Shown: one piece after another, positions 34,529 through 44,869 of the stretch
Layout: the number at the start of each line of letters is the position of its first letter
Position numbering within the stretch: position 1 is the stretch's first letter
Assembly: GCA_033558025.1 (NCBI GenBank)
Contig: JAUCEF010000005.1
Location: 3,906,001-3,970,000 of the forward strand
Length of the DNA: 64,000 nt
Reading direction: 5' to 3'
From: Phytophthora sp. 'mugwort'
Lineage: Eukaryota; Oomycota; Peronosporomycetes; Peronosporales; Peronosporaceae
Notes under the pieces: generated by a model
What the model saw: only the letters and a program-made list of their open reading frames with translations
Told to the model about the DNA's origin: nothing
The model's database searches: none
Position numbers and translations under genes: made by a program

Positions 34529-35775
34529 TACAAAGTGACCGTTTTTGGCCAGAGCGCCTGTTATTATGACCGCATACCCCTCATACAAAACTTCAAGTCG
34601 ATGGTAAGAAGATGGCTACCAGCCATTCGATTCTCGTGCTGGTTCTAACGTGCTCGTACTGGGCTGCCATTTCCAAAGATATGGTGAGGGGACCACCTCT
34701 ATCCGACGAGGAGAGGGGACGCATCGAGGGGCTGCATGAAAGAGGCTTCAACCTGAGGAAAATTGAGCGCCGTGTCAAGCGCTCACGCGGCGCACCCATG
34801 TGTCCTATTCGGCGAGGAGAAGGAACGCAAAAAGCCAGGACCAGTTGCTTCTATGCCTGAGAGCGAGTTACGCTTGCTGATGCGTACGATGGCCAAGGGC
34901 GACTTCTCCGCCAGGCAGCTCAAGTGCGAGCTGAGTCTATCGGGATCGGTGCACAGCATCCAGCGCGTGCTTGCCGGTGTAGACTGGTTAGTCTACACGA
35001 AATTGGGCAACACCTTGCCACTGTCAGCGGAGGCCAAGAGAGCGCGAGGGGAGGGCATGGGCAAGGATCCTGAATACGGATGCCGCCGGGTCCTGGGATT
35101 CCATTATATTTTCTGACGAGAAGAACTGGAAACTCGATGGACCTGACAGCTTTCAGGCGTACTAGAGGGACATCCGTCGGCCACCTTGGCAGACCAAGCG
35201 CCGTCAGACAGGGGGTGGGTCGATCATGATGTGGGCGGGCTTCATCATTTGCCGGCAAGACGAAGCTCGCGGTGCTCCATGGCACCAAGCAGAACTCGGA
35301 CGACTATCTGTATATTGCGTCCGAGTATCTGCTGTCGTTTGTGCACCTGCACTATGGCACCGATTTTGTGTACCAACAAGATGGTGCGTCCATCCACCGG
35401 TCCAAGAGGACAAAAATGTTATTTCAAGAGCAAAAGATGCGAGTTCTAGATTGGCCAGCTAGATCGCCGGATTTAAATCCGATCGAAAACTTGTGGTCGA
35501 TCATGAGTCGGCGCGTATACGCCAATGGCAAGCAGTACAGCAGCGCCGCTGAGTTAACTGCAGCTTTTCTGGACGCGTGGGATACGATTGAAACGCAGTC
35601 ATGACCTCGTTGATCAAGTCGATGACGCGCCGGTGCAAGGAGGCCATCAAGAGGCCCAGTAACAAGACACACTACTAATGTAGCCCTCTTCTCATCGTTA
35701 TTCGTTTCGCCTTGATTTTCGTATGATATTCGGTGGTCAAAACAATGGACGCTCTGACCAAAACGGTCATTTGTA
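34529..35775 (+). mobile_element. Tc1/mariner element nested in pogo terminal repeat
   Basis: Ends TACAAAGTGACCG and its complement at 35775, flanked by TA duplications at 34527-34528 and 35776-35777. Terminal inverted repeats are about 40 bp and imperfect (ACCGTTTTTGGCCAGAGCG versus ACCGTTTTGGTCAGAGCG). The unoccupied site can be read from the other terminal repeat of the host element. Confidence 0.85.
34681..35604 (+). pseudogene. Tc1 transposase (DD34E), frameshifted
   Basis: Starts MVRGPPLSDEERGRIEGLHE at 34681. Frames shift at about 34795 and again before IFSDEKNWKLDGPDSF (35110). Stops occur, for example after FQAY. The catalytic motifs are complete: SDEKN, YQQDGASIHRS (35365) and DLNPIENLW (35470), with 34 residues between the last two. 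It is a different subfamily from the mariner at 23.7-25.2 kb and more decayed. Confidence 0.85.
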
Positions 35776-35975
35776 TACCCTAAATTTCCTGTCATTGGCG
35801 ATACTCTCCTATTTGAAGCAACCAAAACGCAGGTAGGCATTTACCGCATTCGTAAAAACTCCCGAAAATCGGATGGACGAGACTAAATTAAGACCGGCAA
35901 ATCCTACTCTCGCTCACGAACACTGATGGCGGCACCAAAAGGCAGTTCAGGAGCCATTTTAAGCTTGACGTCGCC

Positions 35976-37455
35976 ATGGCAAAGAGGAAGGGTAGGCCAC
36001 GTCTCGGCGGCGCTGGCCGCATAGAGAAGCAGTATCTGAGGAAGCCTTACAGCTACGCGTTCATTCTCAGTATGATCAACCATTTTCAGCAAAGCAAGAG
36101 CGTGAAGGAGACGATAGAGCACTTCTTCCCCGAGATCGAGTTCCCCGAGCAGAGCGAGAAGCGGAAGCTCATGTATAAAAGGGAGAAGCAGCGCGAGATA
36201 ATCGAGCAGCGTGTGGCAAACGCGTCTCAGGCTGGCCAGTGCAGGATGCGCGAGATCGGCACCGCGACAGTGCTGCCTGCGGAGGTGGAGACGATGCTGG
36301 TCGAGTGGATCAACAACTATCGCCGCGATTCTGTCCCGGTCTCGGCCCAGCTGCTGCGCCTGAAAGCAACCGAGTCGCGCAAGACGCTGGCATTCCTCGC
36401 AGCGACTTTGCGGCTTCGTACCAGTGGCACCGGTGTTTCTTGAAACGCCATCGACTATCGTTTCGTGCGAGGACTCATCAGGGTCAGATGCCGCCGCCGG
36501 AAGCCATGATGTGTGCCATCGAGTTCGCCAAGGAGGTTCGGCGACAGCGACCGCCGAGGACGTTACCGCCATCTATAACGCCGACCAGACGGGCGTGTTC
36601 TTCGAGGTGCTACCCCGGAGGACGATCTCGCCCACCGGCGCCTCCACCGTTTGGGTCAGGTGCGGCAAGAAGGAGAAGGAACGGATGACGGCCACGTTGC
36701 TAGGTGACATGAGCGGCGGCAAGTACCCGTTGTCCTTGGTGCTGAAGTCTGCCCCTGCAGCGCAACCAGAGACCCGCGCCGCCAACACCCAGCTGCGCCA
36801 TGGATTCGGACGCTACGTCTGGAAGGAGGTCGAGCCTCTGCAGAAGAAGTACAAGGTGTAGATCTACGCGAGCAAGACTGCGTGGTGGAACGGTGCACTG
36901 ACGATCGAGTTCCTGCGCTTCCACTTCGGCGACCGCCATCTGTTCAGCCCCACCATCATGCTCTTGCTCGACGACTTTAGCGGTCACTGGGTGCCTGAAG
37001 TTGTCGAGTACGCGGTATCAACATCGTGCTCGTCAATGTACCTCCGGGTCTGACGTGGCTTTGGCAGCGAGCGGACGTCGTGTGGATCAACCCGCGGAAG
37101 GATCGTCGCGTAAGTTTTGGGTTTACAGGACCAGTTACGTGAGCATAGAGATGGCTCGAAGGATGCAACGTTCGCTATGACGGCTCCGGCCAGAGAAACA
37201 GTAGTGAAGTGGGCGAGTCAGGCCTGGGACGACATCCCTGCCCGCGTCGTTAGTGCCGGATTTAGGACGTGCATGCTAGACGAGAATACTCCTGCTGGGG
37301 AACCCCAGGATGAGATGGAGGGATCCGAGTTGCAAATTGCTGTTGACGACGTTCTAACTCAGCATGAGAAGCTCTCTGTGGTTGATGTCACTGCTAAGGG
37401 CACTCTGACTGACAAAGACGACGTTGTGGACTCCGTACCGGTAGTACTGAAGTAG
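35976..37455 (+). pseudogene. pogo-type transposase
   Basis: From ATG 35976 (MAKRKGRPRLGGAG) it encodes an N-terminal helical DNA-binding region and a CENP-B-like segment. After a frameshift near 36410 come FLKRHRLSFRARTHQGQM and the DDE core. The first Asp lies in IYNADQTGVFFE (about 36580) and the second in MLLLDDFSGH (36965). A readable C-terminal part (WASQAWDDIPARVVSAGFRT) ends at 37455. A TAG at 36859 and two or more frameshifts show it is inactive. Confidence 0.75.
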
Positions 37456-37825
37456 ATAAGGACATAGAAGAGGAAGAAACAGTGCACCTAAGTACACCTA
37501 CCTTCACCCCCCATATTCACTAAGTCGGCTATCAACTAACCATAGGCTTTGTCCAAGTGACCACACAGCGTCCCAGGCGGAGGTAACCTCGGCACTTATG
37601 GCTTGATGCTCGCAGCTACTTGTTGTTCACTTGGGCGGCATGTCGAAAAACCCTCACGACAAAACAATTTTAGAGTGGTACACAATATTTTGTGAGCATC
37701 AGATGGGTTTTCACGAGATCCTGTCAGAAGCGACAATAACGAATTTGAGATATTTTGGCTGAAACAACGTGCAGATGCAAGTCGCCAATGACAGGAAATT
37801 TAGGGTACTAGCCTACCGCTAAACT

Positions 37826-38224
37826 GCGCAATCGTGCGCGTTATGTACCAAACACAATAATATGACAGCAGCAACACTATCTAATCAGCGCCGCTCAACT
37901 CGCAAATTCAGTGACCGGTGGCCCAAAACGTGGGTGGTCAAAATAACCTGGCGCGCGTGTACACTGTACAGGTCGAATGCAGTCGCAATTTTGGCCAATG
38001 GGAGATGCCTGTCGGTGGCGGGCGATTTCTAAATATAAAAATTAAATGTTGCGCGAACGAGCCCACTTCAAGTTGGTCGCTCGAAAGTCACTGAAAAAGT
38101 CGCCAAAGGTCAGACGTATCTTCCAGCAAAATCTTTCTATAGATTTTGCCTTTCCGCGATGCCAGTCATTTCCGATTCCTGCCCCCAGCAAGTCAAGCGC
38201 AACACATTGTCCTCCTCCATCGCC
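37826..38224. promoter_or_regulatory. upstream region of the repeat-protein gene
   Basis: About 400 bp between the pogo end and the ATG at 38225. It must contain the promoter of the gene downstream. No specific element identified. Confidence 0.35.
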
Positions 38225-40057
38225 ATGGTCAAGCCCTTGTCGCTGCTGCTGCTCCCCGCGCTGGCGCTGGCCCAGCAGCAGGCTGGCAGCAACGACGTGC
38301 TCATCACGATGCCCGTGACAATCGATGGCTCGCTGAAGAACCTCCAGCTGCTTAAGGGCGAAAGCTTCGAGGATGCAGCTATGTCCTTCGCGCGTTCCAA
38401 CGGACTCATGGCCGCCACGAACGACGGTCAAGTGCGCGCCGTCATCGACCAGTTGTCGGGATTGCTCAAGGACAAGATGCTGGAGGTGGAGGCTGAGCAG
38501 AGCGGCCAGCAACAGCAGCAACAATTCAACGAGCCCTTGCCCACCGTGCAGCTCTCCATCCCGCTCACCATCGATGGCTACTCGGGTGACCTCCTTAAGT
38601 ACGAGACCGAGACTCCCGAAGCTGCTGTGGAGAGGTTCCTCTACGCGAGCGGCTTCAGCATGGATGTCATGCGCGACGTACACCCCCAGTTGGTGACGCT
38701 AGTCAACAGGAAGCTCGAGGAGCTGCAGCCCCCCAAGAAAGAGCTCTTCGCTTTTGCTCTGTCGTTGGACGGGAGGGAGATCATGGTCCGACACTTTGAA
38801 GGTGGGGTCCCCATGGATGAAGCCGTGGAGACCCTGCGCGGCATTGGGGTGAACGACGGAGAGTTCATGGACCGAGTCGCGCCACAGATCGCCAACCAGA
38901 TCGTCAATGAGATGGATAACAGACAGGCGACGGAGGCTGCAGCTGCACCAGTTGGTACGGGGCAGCAGGTTGGAGAGCATGCGACGCAGCAGCAGTCTCC
39001 TCAGAGACGGGAGCTGTTCTCGGAGCCATTGACGCTGAACAACCAGCCGGCAATTATGGTCCACTATGAAGGTTCCACTGCTAGGGAGACGGCTGTGCGT
39101 TTTTTGAGTGAGAACGGTATTTCCGATGACGCGACGATTGAATCGTTGATGCCACAGCTCATTGGCATCGTGGATGGTCGTGTTGCAGCCCTTTTAGAGC
39201 AAGAAGCACAAGCAGCAGCACAGGCTCCACTTCAAGCCGCTGCTACTGCAGAGCAACCACGACAGGAACAGCGGCAGCCACTGGTAACGGTGCCGATTAA
39301 CCTTGGTGATCAGCGCCAAGCAAATCTGGACTACTTTGAAGGTGAAGATGTTGAAGCTACGGTTCAGCGATTCCTCATTAATGTTGGTCTGGGTGGCAGC
39401 GAGGGATTCAACAACAATGTGGTTCAGCTTTCGGCTCTTTTGCGCGAGCGAATTGCCGCTTATTTACAGGAGCAGGAAGCCGCAACGCAACCGCAGGGGG
39501 CAACAGAGCAGACTACGCAGCGAATTCGACCAGAGCCGCTGCTTACCATCCCTGTCACGCTCAGTGGCAACGTGTACAACCTTGAGTACTTCGAAGGCCA
39601 AGAACCGTACTATGCTGCCAACTCGTTTTGTGTAGAGAAGCATGAAATCGTGCGTGCAGAACTAGGCGTGGAGTTCGACGGAGACCAGTTGCTAGCATGC
39701 CAGAATGTGTTGGTGCAGTCCATTTTGAACATCCTCGAGGAGCGACAAAAATATCAGGAGGGTGAACAACAGCCAGGGGAGCCCTCTGCCGAAGCTCCTG
39801 CCCAACCTGAAGCTGTAGCGCAAGCCGAACCTGAAGCTAAGGCACAATCTGAAGCGGAGACTCCAATGGATTCACATGGTGTGCTTCTTTTCACGCTCGA
39901 TATTGACATGGGAGATGGCACATCGATCCAGTTACCGGTGCACCGCAACGATAATCCTCGGGAGCTAGCGTCTGCCTTTTGCACGCAACACAGGCTCGAC
40001 CAAGAAAACATTCCAGCTCTTTTGGAGGCGATGGAGTCACAGCTGAAAGAGCTGTAG
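38225..40057 (+). CDS. secreted protein with seven tandem modules
   Basis: A single exon predicting 610 residues. Residues 1-16 (MVKPLSLLLLPALALA) form a strong signal peptide, with likely cleavage before QQQ. An in-frame ATG at 38159 would bury this signal, so I chose 38225. Seven copies of a module of about 60 residues follow, at about 24-86, 106-167, 173-231, 263-324, 352-415, 438-505 and 552-610. Each has two short strands (IPVTIDG, then LEYFEGQEP), then a helix (AAVERFL), then a helix of the HPQLVTLVNRKLEEL type. Linkers are rich in Gln, Ala, Pro and Glu. The pattern resembles ubiquitin-like or PFU-like folds, but I cannot assign a family. The protein should enter the secretory pathway; a role outside the cell or as an ER/wall protein is inference. 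It faces the F-box gene, 281 bp away. Confidence 0.85.
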   Translation: MVKPLSLLLLPALALAQQQAGSNDVLITMPVTIDGSLKNLQLLKGESFEDAAMSFARSNGLMAATNDGQVRAVIDQLSGLLKDKMLEVEAEQSGQQQQQQFNEPLPTVQLSIPLTIDGYSGDLLKYETETPEAAVERFLYASGFSMDVMRDVHPQLVTLVNRKLEELQPPKKELFAFALSLDGREIMVRHFEGGVPMDEAVETLRGIGVNDGEFMDRVAPQIANQIVNEMDNRQATEAAAAPVGTGQQVGEHATQQQSPQRRELFSEPLTLNNQPAIMVHYEGSTARETAVRFLSENGISDDATIESLMPQLIGIVDGRVAALLEQEAQAAAQAPLQAAATAEQPRQEQRQPLVTVPINLGDQRQANLDYFEGEDVEATVQRFLINVGLGGSEGFNNNVVQLSALLRERIAAYLQEQEAATQPQGATEQTTQRIRPEPLLTIPVTLSGNVYNLEYFEGQEPYYAANSFCVEKHEIVRAELGVEFDGDQLLACQNVLVQSILNILEERQKYQEGEQQPGEPSAEAPAQPEAVAQAEPEAKAQSEAETPMDSHGVLLFTLDIDMGDGTSIQLPVHRNDNPRELASAFCTQHRLDQENIPALLEAMESQLKEL

Positions 40058-40338
40058 TATGACCATGCTTTGCTCTATGTGTACATGACATGCATATCGC
40101 TGCAGCGTGTCAGGTTGTCATACACAATCGATCAATGCTCGACCTGCAGATAACACGATACGTTAAGGCTACATCAAGTAGATTTTGTCAAGTATCTCGG
40201 TGTCTCGATTTGTAGTACACTGTCGGCGTTGCAGCAAATTAAAATCTCGATGCATCTTCGCATCGAACACGATTGATGAAACAGCGCACACGTTACTGTT
40301 GTATACTTTACTGGTACATGCGACTTTCATGTAGTACT

Positions 40339-41914
40339 TCACATCCATGCCAATGGCAGCGCTTCACCTTTTTCCCGTCCTCCTTTCGGGTCATCTCGTC
40401 TTACGCAAATTGTCTCACAGCAACGCGCTCCTCGTTCGCGTTTTCCTCGCTCAATGCAAGCTGGTTCTGCTGTCGACGCGTCAGCATCTCCATCATCCAC
40501 TTCCTTCATGCAGACCTTTTCATCTAGCTTCAGTATGCTGTCTTCAAAAAGTGTTTCCTCCCACTCATCTGAATCGGCACGAGCTCGTGCTTCGGCAGTT
40601 TGCTGGTGGCGCCATACCAAGCACCCAATATTGTATTCTCGGATGTAATGCCAGGGCAAATCGGTTGTGGTGACTACGGTCGGGTCACACTCGGCAAACA
40701 ACTTATCCACAATGCGGTCGTGTGCGAATGGCTCCTGTCCAAAGTTCACGCGAACTTCATTGTACGAATCTACCCCAATTGCCGGGTACCAACTCGAATG
40801 TGGACTCTCGATGTCGCCCTCCACCACTCGGGAAAGCTCTTCGCCATTTCTGGTGAAGAAGACGTGCGACTGTGCAGTGCGCATATTTCGCCGCACTCCG
40901 CAGCCCACCGTATCGTTCACGCCGAATCTCGGTCCAAAAAGCCGGCCCTATAAAGAAGCAAACTCTATAAAGTGAGTCAAACGGGTCCACTCGGTTGACC
41001 TCTGGCTAAAAGCGGAACGCACCCTCGTGGTTTGGCGATAAAAGCGGCCGTCGTCACCGTGATAGCCGAAAGACTTCTGATTCCAGCCAGGTTGTCGTCC
41101 CACCAGCGGAAACGATGCAGGTACGAGCCCCAGCGACGTCAGTTCCTCCTCCACGGGTTGCATCTGCTGCTGATCTTCTCCTCCTCGGTTCTCAATGTCT
41201 CGCATTGGCCTCTCTCGACGCACGATCTGAATCTCAAAGTATCCGCTCGCTATCAATCCAACCTGGTACAGCGGTTTAGCATCCTTTCCAACCTCTCGTC
41301 GCTTGAACACTGCAACATAGAATCCCGGCGGGAATGGCACATTGGCTCGCACGCTGCGATCATCGCCCAGCTCGTCCCCACGAAATGCAAAGCGTACCAC
41401 GTGCGATGGTCTCGTGTCGGCGTCGTGCAGCGACTGAACCCTGCAGACAGATACCCAGTATGCACAGAACAGCCAATCAGTCGCACAGCTTCAATGTCCA
41501 GGGTCCAGCAGCAACTCCTCCTTACTCGTGTTTAACGTCGCTGTAGCCCTGGTACCGTCTGGTCTGGTCCAGGTCCGCATAGGACGGGACGGGCACGATG
41601 GCGTGGGTCAACAGTTGGAACGCGCGACTCTCGGTCGTGTCCGCGGGGAAGAGCGCGCGCAGTTTTGGCTCGATGGTGAGCGTGGCCTCAGCGTCCACCG
41701 GGAAGTTAAGTGTCGTCCAGCGCTGCACGAAGAGATCGTGCCAGAGGCTCGGGAAGCGCGGCAGCACGTTCTGCGATACGACGCGCGCTGCCACGGCCAG
41801 CGCCTCCACGTCGCGCGCGCTCGAGAAGCGCAGGATCTGGTGCAACAGTGCGTCGTCTAGCGTGGTGATGCGGCAGGACGCGCGCTTGAGCGATGGTCGG
41901 TGGGCTTGACACAT
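40339..41914 (-). CDS. F-box and SPRY domain protein
   Basis: Three exons, 41914-41526, 41440-41023 and 40947-40339, predict 471 residues. Introns are 85 bp (41525-41441, donor GTAAGG, phase 2) and 75 bp (41022-40948, donor GTGCGT, phase 0). Residues about 18-65 form an F-box (TTLDDALLHQILRFSSARD, later FPSLWHDLFVQRW). The middle contains a SPRY/B30.2 domain: FGYHGDDGRFYR, then across the second intron GPRFGVNDTVGCGV, FFTRNGEELSR and WYPAIGVDSYNEVRVNFG. The C-terminal tail is acidic, then basic. F-box proteins recruit targets to SCF ubiquitin ligases and SPRY binds the target, so this is probably a substrate receptor. A start at 41980 (22 residues longer) is possible. Confidence 0.85.
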
Positions 41915-42544
41915 GTCGCGCCAATTCGAGAATGCACCCTCGGAAAGTGGATGTTGAACAGGTTGATGTTGGCCCAACATTGTTGGGACAATGCGAGCCA
42001 GGTGATGGGTAAAGGCATATGTATATCGCGTATAGTAATATCTTGGCGTTTGTAAGCAGGCACCATATGTTGTCGAGGTGCATCAAGGGGAAATGGAATA
42101 ATCCGAGTGTTAAAAGAGCTGCCAAGTGACGCAAATGTTTGTAGCATCCGCAAGCGTACAATAACCTTTATAATAGCCATTAACGATCCAACGCTGAGCG
42201 GATCCATCGTGTTAACTTAATTTGACGCTTGAAGCTCGAATTTCCTGTCGATCGTGTAAGCGTGAAGTTGCTCGAAGTTGCTTGCGCAAGCTCTTCACCC
42301 ACCCGTTGCGCAACTAGCCTTAAATGCTTGAAACATCGTATTTCAATCAGCTAATGCCCATAGAGCATTAGCTGATTGAACTCGATGTTTCACTTGGAGG
42401 CAATTTCATGCTTAGGGCAGATTTCATCATAGCTGAAAATCCATCTCACCACTCCAAGTGCATCGATGCGCAGTACCGCTTCATTGGTCATTGGTCATAG
42501 TCCGGCAAGTGATTTTGCAGTAACGACGGAAAACCCGTCGACTA
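41915..42544. other. intergenic with long hairpin
   Basis: Contains the F-box gene promoter and the hairpin at 42329-42392. Nothing else recognised. Confidence 0.4.
42329..42392. repeat. 28-bp hairpin
   Basis: Arms 42329-42357 and 42365-42392 are near-perfect (TGAAACATCG...TCAATCAGCTAATGC), with one substitution and one single-base bulge around a 7-nt loop. It may be a small foldback element. Confidence 0.8.
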
Positions 42545-44266
42545 CACCGACGGACAGAATGCAACTGCCGACAAAACTAACTGCCAGTTAACGTAAAACG
42601 GGCGTGCATGATAAAAGACGATGTGCATACCTATTTTATCAACCAATCAAATCACTCAAAAGCTTGGTTTTATTCGCCCAGAGAGCCGCTAATTCTGTGC
42701 CAATTACTTCGTAAAATGGAGGTAGCAGTCGAGCCCCCCTCGGAGCCCGACTCAGCGCTGCAGCCCCCCCCCCCCCCGGAGCCCTCGACAGCCGACTCGG
42801 CGCTGCTGCGCGCAGAGGAGTCTGCCATCGCGCTCCTCGTTGACGAGGTGTTTTCCCAGTTTACACAACGTCGAATGCATTACTCTATGAAGCAGAAACG
42901 GCATGCACTTATAGCAACAGATGGTCTCAGTTAGCGCGAAGCTGCAAGGTCGCAAAAAATTCCGCGGTGGACGCTCAGTGGATGGCGGAAAAAGAGGAGG
43001 ACATATTTGCGTTCACAGGCAGCGAGAAAGACGCTTTCCCGAGCGCCCGGACGTCCCGAGATCGTCCCATTTAAGTGGAGCTCATCACATTCATGAAGGA
43101 CACTCGTCGTGAGAGCCGGCCCCTCACCACCGACATCATGGCTTCCTACGTTCGTGACGAGCACTCGGCGTGGCTGGAGAGCTACACCAAGGGAAAGAAG
43201 GACACATTCACGGCAAACGAATCTTTGTTAAGGCTGCTACGCCGTTTCGCATACCGACACGGCTTCATGCAGCGTACTCCGCACGGTTTGAAGGTAACAA
43301 TTATACTATAAAGCTACTGCTATAGAACTGATGTGTAACTGACAAATTTTGTTGTGTCGTATTGCTTTCTATAGGTAAAACTCCAAGACTTAAAAGCTGT
43401 TCGAGACGAGTTCGCTCTATGTTTTAGGCCAATTATAGCGGTTATAATGCCAGCGAGGTATTTAATTGCGACGAGACTGGCATTTACTTTGACGCACCAC
43501 CGGGCAAGATATTATCGGAAAGGGGCCAATCGTCTGCAATAACCGCCCAGCAGAAGCATTCTGCCAGATTGACTGCTGTTTGCACTATTCGCGGTGATGG
43601 TGTCAAGCTCCCACTGCTCTTTATTGTGCGCGGGGAGCAAACGGCATCATCGAGAAGGAAGAACTGCCGACTTACCCTGAAGGTACGCTGCATTACTTTG
43701 AGCATTTTGATAACTATAGCTGGCTGACTGTACTATTTTTAGGCCATGTTTATACTGTTCAGACTAAGGCCTGGATGGATGCACGGGTGTGAAAGTTCTA
43801 CTTACGCTCCCTACTGCAACATATCACAAGGCAATCTATACTGCTTGCTGATAACTTAGAGTGCCATGTATCGGGTGAATCTGAGGCAATTGTCTCTGAG
43901 GAGCTCATGGCAGTGCTCCAGCCATTGCCAAAAAAACTCTACCTCTGTATGCCAACCATTAGATGTAGGCATCATGGAGCCTTTGAAGGCGAAGCTGAAG
44001 GCTTCGTGGTTGATCGAAAAAAGCTACCGCTACAACTGCAAAGGAAAAACGCATAGCGACGATAAAGCGTGTAATTTCGGCCTGGGAATCCATCGAAGCC
44101 GACACAGTCACGAAAGCGTTTAATAAGGCGCTCAAAACCAACTATAAAAATACAGCTGCCTCTTCGTAATTAATTGCTGTTGCAAATCTTGAAAACAAAA
44201 ACGCTGTCTCTACCTGACAGCTGTTTCCACAAAGTAAGGGTGGCAGTTGCATTCTGTCCGTCGGTG
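42545..44266 (+). mobile_element. pogo-like element, near intact (1,722 bp)
   Basis: Terminal inverted repeats start CACCGACGGACAGAATGCAA and extend at least 24 bp. TA duplications flank both ends (42543-42544 and 44267-44268). It contains one transposase gene with probable introns. Confidence 0.9.
42716..44169 (+). pseudogene. pogo-type transposase with introns
   Basis: From ATG 42716, a Pro/Glu-rich leader is followed by a CENP-B-like DNA-binding region (RRMHYSMKQKRHALI, IPRWTLSGWRKKEEDI) and the second helix-turn-helix (ESLLRLLRRFAYRHGFMQRT). An intron is likely at about 43293-43373 (GTAACA...CTATAG). The DDE core gives VFNCDETGIYFD (43455), then LLADNLECH (43850) and STSVCQPLDVGIM (43950), the three acidic positions. 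A second intron (GTACGC...TTTTTAG, about 43682-43742) restores the frame into HVYTVQTKAW. It ends NTAASS and TAA at 44169. Damage seen: a frameshift near 43625 and a TGA near 43790. Among the pogo-like copies here it is the best preserved. Confidence 0.8.
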
Positions 44267-44869
44267 TAATGTGCCGAAGTTTTCATACAAACCCAAGTCT
44301 AATGATAGAAAAGGGGGGCGGGTTTTTCTGTCGTGTACATGTATTTAAAACATTGTGCTAAAACAAAATGTGCGGACACCGTGGCCAAGGCACTGAGTTT
44401 AAACTAGCCGAGCGCCGCCGCGACGCGGCGGTGGGTTTAGTTTTGGTCCCAGTAGGTGGACCTGCCTATGCGCTGCAGTCCCAGCCCGTCCAGACCGAGC
44501 GGGAGTGACACCACTCGCGCCTCGCACACCCTGCATGTGACGGCCTAATGAAAGGATGCAGGTTAAAAATATACATCAAGTTTTTCAACCAATCGTTAAT
44601 TTATCTGTTCCACCCATGGCCGCCTTCGGCGAAATGTTGTTTTAGCCAATCGGGGCCGCCTTCGTTGCGCTCGGCAGCCAATGAGATTGCGGCTAGAATC
44701 ACGTTATGGCGTGACAGACGGACGGATGGACGGACGGAGCGACGTTAGCGTCGAGTTTTAGGACTAGCCGAGCGCCGCCCGCTTTGTGGTCGGTGTGTGT
44801 TAGGTTCCAACCCGTTGCGCTCGCTGTTCCAGCTCACTCCACTACAACGCACGTCCCTGCCTTCACTTC

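Larger units (their letters stand above)
34509..37825 (+). mobile_element. pogo-like element with nested Tc1 copy
   Basis: The left end AGTTTAGCGGTAGGCTAGTA (34509-34528) continues after the nested Tc1 as CCCTAAATTTCCTGTCATTGGCGA (35778 onward). The exact inverse of the joined sequence ends the element at 37825. Terminal inverted repeats are about 44 bp. Without the nested copy the element is about 2.07 kb. It holds a CENP-B/pogo-type transposase at 35976-37455. No clear target duplication was seen. Confidence 0.8.

Noticed and set aside
36239..36688. 149-codon plus-strand frame across the pogo transposase
   Set aside because: Only a short central part matches the transposase; the ends are out-of-frame Arg/Pro-rich sequence, so it is a frameshift fragment and not a separate gene.
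38042..38683. 213-codon minus-strand frame rich in Leu, Glu and Val
   Set aside because: It is antisense to the seven-repeat gene and has no motif.
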